Assembly: GCF_003700275.1 (NCBI RefSeq)
Contig: NZ_RBRE01000085.1
Location: 18,635-82,634, forward strand
Source of the DNA: Pseudomonas cichorii
GTDB lineage: Bacteria > Pseudomonadota > Gammaproteobacteria > Pseudomonadales > Pseudomonadaceae
DNA: 64,000 nucleotides
Direction of reading: 5' to 3'
Each line of letters opens with the position of its first letter. Within the stretch, counting starts at the first letter, position 1. Below are positions 44,867-53,659 of this stretch, one piece after another. Below the pieces are notes generated by a model that was given only the letters and a program-made list of their open reading frames with translations, made no database searches and was not told where the DNA came from. Position numbers and translations under genes: made by a program.

Positions 44867-44881
44867 GTGCCGAAGTGGCAC
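44867..44881. promoter_or_regulatory. Palindrome in the divergent upstream region
   Basis: GTGCC-GAAGT-GGCAC, 20 bases upstream of the coiled-coil protein start. Possible operator; regulator unknown. Confidence 0.3.
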
Positions 44882-44887
44882 ATTGAT

Positions 44888-45031
44888 ATGATCGCATTTT
44901 CGCTAAAGAGTTCGCCATCCTGGCGGCTATTTTTTTGCGCCCTGTTGATGCAGCCCCTGACCTTGAGCGCCTGTCAGCGCCTCATGGTCAGTGCGCAGGC
45001 AGCATCCACCCTAAAACCAACACCCATTTAA
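44888..45031 (+). CDS. Possible tiny lipoprotein (47 aa)
   Basis: A 47-codon frame starting MIAFSLKSSPSWRLFF, with a hydrophobic stretch and a lipobox-like LSAC (Cys29), then a short tail ending STLKPTPI. This looks like a lipoprotein signal, but the ribosome-binding site is weak and a T-run crosses the signal region. It may be a remnant of a longer secreted protein or not coding at all. Confidence 0.3.
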   Translation: MIAFSLKSSPSWRLFFCALLMQPLTLSACQRLMVSAQAASTLKPTPI

Positions 45032-45393
45032 ATATTGAAATTATTGACAAGAATCCATTTGAACCGACGCGACTAAAGTTTTTAAGCCAGACGTTTCCGA
45101 TAGCCCTGTATGCATTTTCCACGACCAGGAAAATACTTATTCATGACGAAAACTTTTCGGTGCAACTCCCTAATACGCTGCAAAATATTTCACACAGCTC
45201 AAACAATCAAACGCCTGCAATCACAAGTCCTCTCTTGATTCTCATCGCCGCCTACCGCCTTTTTTGTAACAACACTTCACATATCGCTTACTTCCGCCCT
45301 GCCTGTTGCACCCCGCTTGACCAAATCTTTATACCTCCCTGTAATAGCTTTCATATCACCCCGAATGTTTGCACCGCGGACTCAGGAATCATC

Positions 45394-45825
45394 ATGGATA
45401 AGCCACCTAAAAACAAAATACTGTCCGATATATCTGCCAGCCTCAAGACGCCACTCTTGCCGAATGTAAAACACAATATAATTACCCATGAGCAGATTCA
45501 TGCGGGTGTTTCCATACATATACCTCACTCGCCCCTGTTGCAGCGCGATGACCTGATTGTTTTGCATTGGGGACTGCACCAGTTATCAACCCCCCTGCTT
45601 CATCCGCTTGGTAAAGGCGGCATTGTGCGGATACTGTGCATTACCTATAACTTCATTCCTCACGCCCAGTACGGCCCGGTGGATCTGTATTATGAAATAC
45701 ATCGTTCGGGTGATTTGATCGGTACTTCGCCCACGGTGCGCGTGACGGTCAATAAACATCTTTCAGTCACGGACAAGCAACGCCGCCGTAAACGCAACAT
45801 GAAGCGTCGTCGTCCGGATCTATGA
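45394..45825 (+). CDS. Stand-alone Ig-like domain protein (143 aa)
   Basis: A 143-residue protein starting MDKPPKNKILSDISASL. Its central part (HAGVSIHIPHSPLLQRDDLIVLHWG...GPVDLYYEIHRSGDLIGTSPTVRVTVNKH) follows the same pattern as repeats in the two large proteins at 48.5-52.3 kb (VQVDIPQYPGASPLDMIRLFWGQN...VFYEVTRQVDLAGTS), so it is a single-domain relative. The C-terminus is basic (KQRRRKRNMKRRRP). No signal peptide is visible. The AGGA before the ATG supports the start. Function unknown. Confidence 0.65.
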   Translation: MDKPPKNKILSDISASLKTPLLPNVKHNIITHEQIHAGVSIHIPHSPLLQRDDLIVLHWGLHQLSTPLLHPLGKGGIVRILCITYNFIPHAQYGPVDLYYEIHRSGDLIGTSPTVRVTVNKHLSVTDKQRRRKRNMKRRRPDL

Positions 45826-45857
45826 AAAAAAGCCCCCGGTGATTGCTCACCGGGGGC
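45825..45857 (-). terminator. Terminator of the autotransporter gene
   Basis: GCCCCCGGTGA-N4-TCACCGGGGGC with seven A on the plus-strand left side, giving a T-run on the minus strand. Confidence 0.85.
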
Positions 45858-45875
45858 CTGATTGGCAGGGAATCG

Positions 45876-48161
45876 TCAGAACGAGAGTCGTAACCCTACA
45901 TTGGCCCCCCAGGGCTGCTCGACATGCCGGCCTTTCATGTAATCGAAGTCGGCATGCAATTGCAGGCGCTCCGACAATGAAACAGAGACTCCGGCTCCCA
46001 GCTCGGCACGCGAGCCAAACAGGTTGTTATCGAATCGCGAGTTATTGACCTTGACGTCATTGCCACGGGAAAACTCCTGGGCCACAGCAACCCGCAAGTA
46101 AGGCTGCAACACCCCGCCGTCCTTGAGCCCGATATTACGCCCCACAGAACTGCCGACCTTGGCCTGAAGCGATTGGGTATCGCTGTTTTTTGCCAACAGG
46201 CCATTGTCCATGCGGGCGTCGTCACCCTGGATGACGACGCCCGCCAGCTGCGCAAAAGGCTCCAGGAAATAATCGTCAGCCAGCTTGATGTGCCGCCCGA
46301 ACTCTGCCGACATCCCCAATCCAGTGTTGGTGTAATCGCCTTTGGCCCTGGTGGCGTCACTCATGGAAACGTCGGACTTGTTGCGGAAGCTGTTGAGCTT
46401 GATGACCCCATCCAGGTAATAGCCATCGTCCGACAGCCAGGTGCCATACGCCCCCATGTAGTAACTGTCGACCTTACCGGTAGTGCCATGGCTCAAATCC
46501 AGATCGGACTTGCTGTAGCCGCCCATGACGCCCAGCAACAGTTGGCCATTGGGGACCGGAAGCGGCGCATCCGCGCCCAGCGATACCCCTTGCTGCTGGT
46601 GGCGATAGCTGACGTCATCGCTGGTAGCAGCATTGAAACGATTACCATAGGCTCGCATCCAGCCGCCGCCCTGGCCGCTGGCACGCACCTCGCCCATGCG
46701 GCTGCGCAAGGTCGACAGTTCGCTCATCCAGATCACCGGTGCGGCATTGAACAGCGCCAGGGCCGCACTGGTTGAAGGACTGATGACTTTTTCACTGCCG
46801 ACAATGAACCAGTCATTGCCCTGTTGCTCCAGCAGATAGGAGTACGCCCCGAGATCAACCCGACCGCCGATCAGGCTGAACTGAGCATCTCCTCCTTCGG
46901 TATGCACAACCCTCAAGGGTTGCATGTCCGGCGAAACCACCTCGACGCCGGTATTACGGACTCGCAATCCAAACTCGCCATTGGCCTGACCGTTCACATC
47001 GATCAGATCGCCCACTCCGTTGTCCAGGTCGACGCGCATGCCGAAAGAGCCATAACCGGACAGCTCGTTCAGGGACAAGGTATGAAACCCGTCCTCGCTG
47101 AAATTCACCACACCACGGTCCATGCTCAGCGACTGGATCGAGCTGTCGCCAATCATCTGCCACTGGGCACCAGACTCGACGGCCAGCGTGTCGCCATTGA
47201 TGATGTCACCGGTGAACAGAGCCTGTTTCTTCAAGGTGACATTCAGGGTACTGCTGTCATCGGCAAACAGATTGCCGGTGAGGGTGCTGTTGGAAACGGT
47301 GAAGTTCGCCGTGCCGCGGTCCTTTACCTCCAGCAGATTACCGTTACCGGAGATCAGGGTTGAGTTGTTCTGGACGGTAATATCTGCGACAGCACCAAAG
47401 AGAGCTGATTTATCGACACTGATTGCAGCACCGTTGATGCCTTCGACAATCGAGTTATCGATCACTGCACTGCTGGTGACACCGGCATTGTCGTTGTCCG
47501 GTATGAATTGGCCCTCTATGACCTGCAAACCATTTAACTCACCGCGAACATGGCTGCCGCCGGCAATGAGCGCGTCGCCTCCCGCCAACATTACACCGCT
47601 GCCTTGCCCGGATGCAGAAGTGGCGGCATAAACGTCGGTATTGTTGATTTCAACGCGGCTTAACTGACTCACGCCAATCCCCATACCCACTCCAGAGATA
47701 TTACTGTCATTGATAAACGCCTTGCTTCCAGGCTTGTTGACCACCTCGGTGACCCCGAGCCCCACTCCAGAGCCGTTGGCATTGGTTATCGTCGCATTGT
47801 CCATCTTGACCCAACTGTCAAATATCTCTACCCCTGCCGTGACGGTGCCGTGATCGATAACCAGCTTTGCGTCAGCCCCTCTGACATTCTCTGCTACTCC
47901 ACCTTCGACAATATTCAATATCCCGTTTTTTTTCAGGTAATAGGAATGAACAGGCGTAGAAGAATCCACCGTCATCTCACGGTCTACATCAATACTATCT
48001 TGCAGCGGTAACTTACCGTCATTGACTGGACTTACAAGGTTGGTTTCCGCACTCAACGGCATGATTGTATCTGCGCCAGCCTGAAGCGTAAAAATCACAC
48101 TCACGGACAGGAAAGCCGAAGAAATTTTTTTGCCTTTTGCAGCATTAGCTCTATAAATCAC
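45876..48161 (-). CDS. Pertactin-like autotransporter
   Basis: A 761-residue type Va autotransporter. Residues 1-31 are a basic signal peptide (AKGKKISSAFLSVSVIFTLQAGA). The passenger (about 35-480) is a beta-helix of short repeats rich in Asn, Gly and Ser (DNATITNANGSGVGL, INNTDVYAAT, VSNSTLTGN). The C-terminal barrel (about 500-761) ends LRLSF, with the terminal Phe needed for barrel insertion. I see no catalytic motif, so it may be an adhesin. It is divergent from the Ig-repeat genes across a region with a 50-bp nested palindrome. Confidence 0.9.
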   Translation of the reverse strand: MIYRANAAKGKKISSAFLSVSVIFTLQAGADTIMPLSAETNLVSPVNDGKLPLQDSIDVDREMTVDSSTPVHSYYLKKNGILNIVEGGVAENVRGADAKLVIDHGTVTAGVEIFDSWVKMDNATITNANGSGVGLGVTEVVNKPGSKAFINDSNISGVGMGIGVSQLSRVEINNTDVYAATSASGQGSGVMLAGGDALIAGGSHVRGELNGLQVIEGQFIPDNDNAGVTSSAVIDNSIVEGINGAAISVDKSALFGAVADITVQNNSTLISGNGNLLEVKDRGTANFTVSNSTLTGNLFADDSSTLNVTLKKQALFTGDIINGDTLAVESGAQWQMIGDSSIQSLSMDRGVVNFSEDGFHTLSLNELSGYGSFGMRVDLDNGVGDLIDVNGQANGEFGLRVRNTGVEVVSPDMQPLRVVHTEGGDAQFSLIGGRVDLGAYSYLLEQQGNDWFIVGSEKVISPSTSAALALFNAAPVIWMSELSTLRSRMGEVRASGQGGGWMRAYGNRFNAATSDDVSYRHQQQGVSLGADAPLPVPNGQLLLGVMGGYSKSDLDLSHGTTGKVDSYYMGAYGTWLSDDGYYLDGVIKLNSFRNKSDVSMSDATRAKGDYTNTGLGMSAEFGRHIKLADDYFLEPFAQLAGVVIQGDDARMDNGLLAKNSDTQSLQAKVGSSVGRNIGLKDGGVLQPYLRVAVAQEFSRGNDVKVNNSRFDNNLFGSRAELGAGVSVSLSERLQLHADFDYMKGRHVEQPWGANVGLRLSF

Positions 48162-48500
48162 CTTTCACACTCCCTAATAACGAAGTGCAAATGATGCTTT
48201 AGGGTTTCGCGTGATTGAGCACAGAACCAAAAATAAAAAAGTAGGAAACTTCCCAAATAATCGAGTTGATTATCCTACGGAATTTCCTACAGCATGCCTA
48301 TCAAATGCCTGAGCTATTTTTTCACAACCATAAAAATATTTACCACCTGCTATTGACGACTTGCAGAAAAACCGATTACGTCAGTCTCGCTGCTAAAGAA
48401 TCAATTGGCCAATATCATCTTCTACAGCCAGTAAAGCCAAACAGCCACATGGGCATCCCCATGGGCCACATTATTGGATTAATATTCAAGGAACAAGACA
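48162..48500. other. AT-rich divergent promoter region
   Basis: A 339-base gap between the autotransporter and the first Ig-repeat gene. It holds a nested palindrome (48241-48290). No gene is supported. Confidence 0.65.
48241..48290. promoter_or_regulatory. 50-bp nested palindrome between divergent genes
   Basis: Outer arms GTAGGAAACTTCC and GGAATTTCCTAC (one mismatch), inner arms ATAATC-N5-GATTAT. It lies 80 bases from the autotransporter start and 210 from the Ig-repeat gene. Likely an operator for a dimeric or tetrameric regulator. Confidence 0.5.
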
Positions 48501-50369
48501 GTGACTCATCAACCACAAACTCCGACCATTATCCCCGATCAAAATTTCCGCGAACAAGATATCACTCTGGATGCGCCGGATATTGCCGAAGCTTTCCATG
48601 ACGAAGACACACCGGGGCTTTTGCCTATCTCTCTATTGAATAATCCGGTAGTTGTTGATCTTAAAGTATGGCAGGGTGCCATTCCAAGGTATTCCTACGT
48701 GCTCTATTGGAATGATAAAGAAGTACCTCCGAAAAAGACCATTCTTGATACTCATCGTCCGGGAGATCCCCTCACCCTGGAAATCCCCGTTGATCTTCTT
48801 ACCGAAGGAACGCACAAACTCCAATACCAGACACAGAACCCAGAAAGCCTGCTCAAAAACGAATCCAATCCCTTCACCGTGGTGATCGACAGAACCGCTC
48901 CGGGCGAACCGGAACTCAGCGCCATTCTGTTTCCACCTGAAGTTCAGAATGGATTGACTGCAGCGGAACTTGCGCAACTGGGCGGAAAACTGGACGTGCA
49001 GGTTGCTGGCTATACCGGCATGGCCAAACATGACGTGGTCAAGACTTACTGGGGTACAACACCGGGCCCGGAAGCAATCGTCACTGAAGATGACATGGGC
49101 CTGGACAGAGTGGCTATCACCTTTACCCGCAATTTTCTGGAAAGCCTGGGCGATACCGAGCAACTGGTCAAATACACGGTATTCGACCGGGCGGGCAACC
49201 CGTCCATCGATTCCAACCCCGTGCCGATCACCCTCAAGTTGCAGGATATTCCGGCAAACTTTCCGGCGCCGATCATTGATCCTGCTGTTGGCGGCCTGAT
49301 CGATCATGCCGAAGCCCAGGCCGGTGTACAGGTCGATATCCCCCAATATCCAGGGGCCAGTCCGCTGGATATGATCAGGCTGTTCTGGGGCCAGAACAAC
49401 CCTCTGGTTCCGGTTGCCCTCCCACCGGGCAACGAGAATGAAGACATTGTGCTGTCGCTGCGTATTCCCTTCGAGACGCTGAACAAGAATCCTGTGGGCA
49501 CTGTGCAGGTTTTCTATGAAGTTACCCGTCAGGTGGACCTTGCCGGTACTTCGCTCAACAGTACTGTCGATGTATTTCTGACCCTGCCGATTACAACGCC
49601 ACTGGACACCTTTATCGTTCAGGGCACCAGCGTGGAAAGCCCTGACACCACCGACAACTTCATCGATGAAGAAGACTATGAACTGAATGCGCTGGGTGTC
49701 GTGAAATGGAATACCGGTTTTGCCATCAGCGACAACCTCAACCTGTTCTGGGGCGATCAACAAAAGCCACAGTGGTATCAGATCAGGGCCACTGATATTG
49801 CTGCCGCCCGGGATCTGCTGATTCCCATCGACAATGCAATCATGAAAAACCAGGGCACCGGTGCGGAAATTCCTGTTCATTACACCGTGACTCGCGCAGG
49901 AAATCCCAATCCGGTCAAATGTCCGGTTCAACTGGTAACAGTCCGCTCCAAGGAAGAACTTCCGGGTGGCGCCGACGGACTGGATGGCCCGCCTTTCAAA
50001 CTCAACGAAGTGGGTTTCATTGCACCGATCCTCAACCCCAATGGCGCCGACATGTACATTGCGCCTTATATCAATATCGCTGAAGGCCAGAAGATTACCC
50101 TGACTTTCAAGGGGTTTGACAAGAGCAACAACCCGATCGAAGCATCCAACTATACCGCCAACCGGACACTGGATAACAACGACATCGTCAATGGTTATAC
50201 CTTTACGGTTCCCGATCGCAACCTGCGTACTATTTGCACCGGTTTTGCAGAAGCAAGTTTCCGCGTCGATCCGCCAACAGGCAGCAATCAGAGTTCTGTA
50301 ACTTCAAAAGTTACGCGAGCCCCTCTCAACATGCTTGATTCGGTTCAACCGACCTGCATCGTTCGCTGA
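48501..50369 (+). CDS. Large Ig-like repeat protein 1
   Basis: A 622-residue protein made of about five beta-sandwich repeats of 90-110 residues, each with a pattern like IRLFWGxNN...IPFETLN...VFYEVTR..GNxxxS. It is paralogous over residues about 25-235 to the next gene (shared KTIL, PGDxLTLEIPVxLLTEGxH, NPESL, VIDRTAPG, DDMGL). No signal peptide, membrane segment or C-terminal barrel is visible, so its export route, if any, is unknown. The start is GTG with AAGGA eight bases upstream. A hairpin separates it from gene 2. Not a recognised named protein. Confidence 0.8.
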   Translation: MTHQPQTPTIIPDQNFREQDITLDAPDIAEAFHDEDTPGLLPISLLNNPVVVDLKVWQGAIPRYSYVLYWNDKEVPPKKTILDTHRPGDPLTLEIPVDLLTEGTHKLQYQTQNPESLLKNESNPFTVVIDRTAPGEPELSAILFPPEVQNGLTAAELAQLGGKLDVQVAGYTGMAKHDVVKTYWGTTPGPEAIVTEDDMGLDRVAITFTRNFLESLGDTEQLVKYTVFDRAGNPSIDSNPVPITLKLQDIPANFPAPIIDPAVGGLIDHAEAQAGVQVDIPQYPGASPLDMIRLFWGQNNPLVPVALPPGNENEDIVLSLRIPFETLNKNPVGTVQVFYEVTRQVDLAGTSLNSTVDVFLTLPITTPLDTFIVQGTSVESPDTTDNFIDEEDYELNALGVVKWNTGFAISDNLNLFWGDQQKPQWYQIRATDIAAARDLLIPIDNAIMKNQGTGAEIPVHYTVTRAGNPNPVKCPVQLVTVRSKEELPGGADGLDGPPFKLNEVGFIAPILNPNGADMYIAPYINIAEGQKITLTFKGFDKSNNPIEASNYTANRTLDNNDIVNGYTFTVPDRNLRTICTGFAEASFRVDPPTGSNQSSVTSKVTRAPLNMLDSVQPTCIVR

Positions 50370-50374
50370 TTAAC

Positions 50375-50400
50375 AATGCGGGTCGTACGCGACCCGCATT
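50375..50400 (+). terminator. Hairpin between the two Ig-repeat genes
   Basis: AATGCGGGTCG-N4-CGACCCGCATT, an 11-bp stem without T-run. It may reduce expression of the second gene or stabilise the first message. Confidence 0.6.
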
Positions 50401-50425
50401 GCAAAACAATATGGAGTCCATCACC

Positions 50426-52324
50426 ATGAGCCCTTTAACTCCGCTCAATCAACTTGACGATCTAGAAAAACCGACAATCCCTGCCGCACTGGAAAACGGA
50501 GTATTGCCCATTGAGTATCTGGACAAGCCCGTCATTATCACTTTTACCGTATGGGAAGGTGCACGCCCGGGTTATATGTATCAGCTGATATGGAATGATA
50601 TGAATGCCGGCCCACAAAAAACCATCCTGAATGAAGTGCCCGGCGATAAACTCACGCTTGAGATCCCGGTTGCCTTGTTGACTGAAGGCGTACATAGCGT
50701 TGCCTATGAGACCAACAATCCGGAAAGTCTGATAAAAAACAGATCCGCGAAAACCCGCCTCGAAATCGACCGTACCGCTCCCGGCAATCCACAACTGGGC
50801 CCGATCCTCTTTCCACCTTTCGTCGATGACGGCCTGACATCGCCTGAACTGGAACTGGTGCATAACGTGTTGCGGGGAAGCATTGCCAGTTACAGCGGCA
50901 TGAAGGAAGGCGATGTCATTCGCACTTACTGGAACCGGATTCCCGGGCCCATCACCATGGTCAACAAGGACGACATGGGGCTGCAGCGGGTGAATGTGGA
51001 TTTTGTCAGGTCATTTCTGGAGACCATTGGCGATATCGAAGCTCCCGTCTATTACACCGTGACCGATCAGGCGGGCAATGTCTCCATGGACTCGGAGGCC
51101 AGACAGGTCAAGCTGCAACTCTCCGTACTGCCGCCGCTGCCGCTGCCGATTGTCAAGGAAGCCAATGGCGATACCCTCGATCCGGCCAATACGATCAATG
51201 GCGCCACTGTACAGATCGGCACGGCCGCCAGCCTGGCCGTGAATGATCGGATCACGGTGCAGTGGCAAGGGCCCAAAGGCAGCGATACCGAGGAAAAGAT
51301 CATTACCTCCGCCGATGTGGGCCGGATTCAGGAACTGCTGTTCTCGGCGGCACTGGTCAATGCCAATGCAGGCCAGACCATCCATGTGTTTTATACCGTC
51401 AACCGCACCAACGGCGTGGTTCAACAGTCCGAACCCCTGGCCCTGAAGGTTGTTGATACACGCATCGAGTTGCCTGCGCCCACCATGGACAGCGTGGGAG
51501 CCGATGGCGTAGTGATCCCATCGAAAATCCCGGAGTCAGGAGCAATCGTGCGGGTGGCCTACAAGGGCATGAGCACCGGCGATAGCGTGGTGGTCAACTG
51601 GCGAGGCTCAACGACTTACGATACGCCTTCACAGGTCGTGGGCAGCAACACCGAGCTGCAATTCAACATCGCCAAAGCCTTGATCGTGGCCAGCAACGCA
51701 GCGACCGTCACCTACACCGTCACTCGTGCAGGCACGGCGGCCCTGTCCTCGACACTGTGGCTGAAGATCCGCAAGGAACTGGAGTTCGATACGTCTCCCG
51801 TCACCCTCAAGGGCAAGGTCTACCTGTTGCCGGGCTATCCCGATCTTCTGCCGGCCATGCCATCCGGCACCACGATCCAGCGCACAGCCAGCGGGGGGCA
51901 GGCACCTTACTTCTATCGCTCAAGCGATCCACTGGTAGCCAAGGTGGACAATCATGGCCTGACCTCTGCCCGAGGCAAAGGCACGGCAACCATTTCGGTC
52001 ACGGACAGCCTGGGCACAACGAAAAGCTATCAGGTCAGCGTAACCGGCGTGGTTCATTGCCTGGGGATAGGCGCGGGTTCCTTTTCCAGAATGACCTCTG
52101 CTGCAGAAGCACAGGGCGCACGCATCCCGTCTATCTATGAACTCAATGAAATCCACAGCGCCTATGGCAGAAGCTGGCCGATGGGCCATGGCAACTACTG
52201 GTCCAACACCGTCGCCATGACCAATCTGGTGGGCTGGAAATGGTACTACGTGAAAAATCTGGTCACAGGCGCAGACTTCAAATTGCTGCATCACAATGCC
52301 AGTCTTGGCGTCGCCATCCGCTGA
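50426..52324 (+). CDS. Large Ig-like repeat protein 2 with BIG_2 and lectin-like end
   Basis: A 632-residue protein. Residues about 15-440 are Ig-like repeats paralogous to protein 1. About 455-545 is a BIG_2-type domain (SSDPLVAKVDNHGLTSARGKGTATISVTDS). The last 80 residues (ARIPSIYELNEIHSAYG...GNYWSNTVAMTN...LVTG) resemble the C-type-lectin-like tip of intimin and invasin. No Sec signal or anchor is visible. I use the ATG at 50426 with GGAG nine bases upstream. The layout suggests a binding protein or adhesin; the export route is not evident. Confidence 0.8.
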   Translation: MSPLTPLNQLDDLEKPTIPAALENGVLPIEYLDKPVIITFTVWEGARPGYMYQLIWNDMNAGPQKTILNEVPGDKLTLEIPVALLTEGVHSVAYETNNPESLIKNRSAKTRLEIDRTAPGNPQLGPILFPPFVDDGLTSPELELVHNVLRGSIASYSGMKEGDVIRTYWNRIPGPITMVNKDDMGLQRVNVDFVRSFLETIGDIEAPVYYTVTDQAGNVSMDSEARQVKLQLSVLPPLPLPIVKEANGDTLDPANTINGATVQIGTAASLAVNDRITVQWQGPKGSDTEEKIITSADVGRIQELLFSAALVNANAGQTIHVFYTVNRTNGVVQQSEPLALKVVDTRIELPAPTMDSVGADGVVIPSKIPESGAIVRVAYKGMSTGDSVVVNWRGSTTYDTPSQVVGSNTELQFNIAKALIVASNAATVTYTVTRAGTAALSSTLWLKIRKELEFDTSPVTLKGKVYLLPGYPDLLPAMPSGTTIQRTASGGQAPYFYRSSDPLVAKVDNHGLTSARGKGTATISVTDSLGTTKSYQVSVTGVVHCLGIGAGSFSRMTSAAEAQGARIPSIYELNEIHSAYGRSWPMGHGNYWSNTVAMTNLVGWKWYYVKNLVTGADFKLLHHNASLGVAIR

Positions 52325-52420
52325 TGAATCACCTGCGGCATGGCTGAAACGTTTTGGGGCGTTACCTGAAAGGTGGCGCCCTCTTTCTATCTCTGCGCGT
52401 CACGTTCCAAGAGCCAGATC

Positions 52421-52879
52421 ATGCGCCACCCCGTCATTCCCCCCAAGCGCTTCGTGCGCCCTCCCTCCTGCGAAGGCCAGTTCAAGGTAAGCGTCAACCG
52501 GCAACCGCTGGAGGTTTCGTCTCTGCTGGGCAGGCTGACGTTACGCCCGGAGCTTTCCCAGGCGCCCAGTCACTGGATCTGGAAAATCATCGCCGATGGC
52601 AAGGTCGGCCATAAACGCACCAGCATCGGCCTGTTTTTCGACAAGGACCTGGAGCCCGGCACTTACAACCTGCTCGGTAATGAGCGCATCAAGGTGGTCT
52701 ATAACGAGAGCCCGCACTGGCAGAGTGTGATTTATCACTCGGCGCATTTTCAGGCCGGCGCCTTCACCCTGCTCGAAGCCGACCTGCAAAGCCAGCGGCT
52801 GCGAGGAACGTTCAGCTTCAGCATCACAGCGGTGGACTTCCAGGTCACGGACGGCACGTTCGATGTGCACTGCAAGTGA
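52421..52879 (+). CDS. Small beta-rich protein of unknown function (152 aa)
   Basis: A 152-residue protein starting MRHPVIPPKRFVRPP, beta-rich, with a C-terminal pattern LRGTFSFSITAVDFQVTDGTFDVHCK that recalls DUF6252-like beta-sandwich proteins. No signal peptide is visible. It lies 96 bases after Ig-repeat protein 2 on the same strand and may be part of that unit. The ribosome-binding site is weak. Function unknown. Confidence 0.65.
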   Translation: MRHPVIPPKRFVRPPSCEGQFKVSVNRQPLEVSSLLGRLTLRPELSQAPSHWIWKIIADGKVGHKRTSIGLFFDKDLEPGTYNLLGNERIKVVYNESPHWQSVIYHSAHFQAGAFTLLEADLQSQRLRGTFSFSITAVDFQVTDGTFDVHCK

Positions 52880-53569
52880 TCAGCCCCGCAGAAACCCGGC
52901 GATCCGTTGTGCTGACTCGGCCAGGCATTGTGCATGGCTCAGACCCGACACCTTCAGGGGCTTGAGATCATGATTGGCGGTCGGCAACCAGTGCAGACTG
53001 ATCGCAGCCGATAACTCATAGCCCTGCACCGTCTCACGATCACCCAGCGCATCGCGTTCGCCCTGAACGATCAGGGTCGGAGCCTGCAGACCGGCCAGGT
53101 GTGCCACGCGCGGCTTTTCCGGTTTGCCCACGGCATGGAACGGGTAGCCCAGGCAGACCAGCGCGTCGACCTTCAGCTCATCGGCCAGCAGACTGGCCAT
53201 TCTTCCCCCCATCGACTTGCCGCCGATGGCCAGACGCCCAGCGACATGGGGTCGCACACGGGCATACACCTCACGCCAGCAATCGAGTAACTGCCCCTGA
53301 GGATTAGGCGGACGCTTGCCGCCCGTAACGCGCCGCTGAGACATATACGGAAACTCGAAGCGCATGACGTTGATCCCTTGCGCAGCAAGGCGTGCAGCCA
53401 TGTCGTTCATGAAATCACTGTCCATTGGCGCACCTGCACCATGGGCCAGAATCAGCGTTGCTCCGCCACCTTCCATACCCGGCTGCGCCGCCGTCCAGAT
53501 CCAGCCGCTGTCCTGCGCCAGTTGTACGCATTGATCCCTGTCAATGCAGGCACCTTGCCCATTGCCCAT
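52880..53569 (-). CDS. Alpha/beta hydrolase (KANL3/Tex30-like)
   Basis: A 229-residue hydrolase with the oxyanion region LILAHGAGAPMDS, nucleophile motif GKSMGG, acid in VQGERDALG and His in TANHDLKPL. Substrate unknown. The start ATG at 53569 has GCGAGG upstream. Its stop codon directly abuts the stop of the 152-residue gene. Its first codons overlap an ANR box that serves the divergent ccoN gene. Confidence 0.87.
   Translation of the reverse strand: MGNGQGACIDRDQCVQLAQDSGWIWTAAQPGMEGGGATLILAHGAGAPMDSDFMNDMAARLAAQGINVMRFEFPYMSQRRVTGGKRPPNPQGQLLDCWREVYARVRPHVAGRLAIGGKSMGGRMASLLADELKVDALVCLGYPFHAVGKPEKPRVAHLAGLQAPTLIVQGERDALGDRETVQGYELSAAISLHWLPTANHDLKPLKVSGLSHAQCLAESAQRIAGFLRG
53531..53544 (+). 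promoter_or_regulatory. ANR box for the first ccoNOQP operon
   Basis: TTGATCCCTGTCAA matches the ANR/FNR pattern TTGAT-N4-GTCAA exactly. It lies 116 bases before the ccoN start, within the first codons of the divergent hydrolase gene. Confidence 0.75.
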
Positions 53570-53659
53570 GCTTGCCTCGCTTCTGATGAGTCTGCCAATA
53601 ACCCGGAGCTATAACCGTGCGTAATGGCCCCGACCAAGCTGGATGGGATACACACCTAA

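Larger units (their letters stand above)
44848..45393. other. AT-rich region, mostly non-coding
   Basis: A 546-base stretch unlike its neighbours in base composition: long A/T runs, poor codon use in every frame. It holds a palindrome GTGCC-N5-GGCAC (44867-44881), a doubtful 47-codon lipoprotein-like frame (44888-45031), and a weak plus-strand terminator (CGCCA-N3-TGGCG then T-run, 44913-44937). Confidence 0.6.

Noticed and set aside
44935-45393. Long in-frame upstream extension of the 143-residue Ig-like gene
   Set aside because: AT-rich, no domain similarity and odd amino-acid composition; the domain begins well after the ATG at 45394.
48266-48601. 111-codon open frame over the divergent promoter
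   Set aside because: It overlaps the start of the first Ig-repeat gene in another frame and has no coding features.
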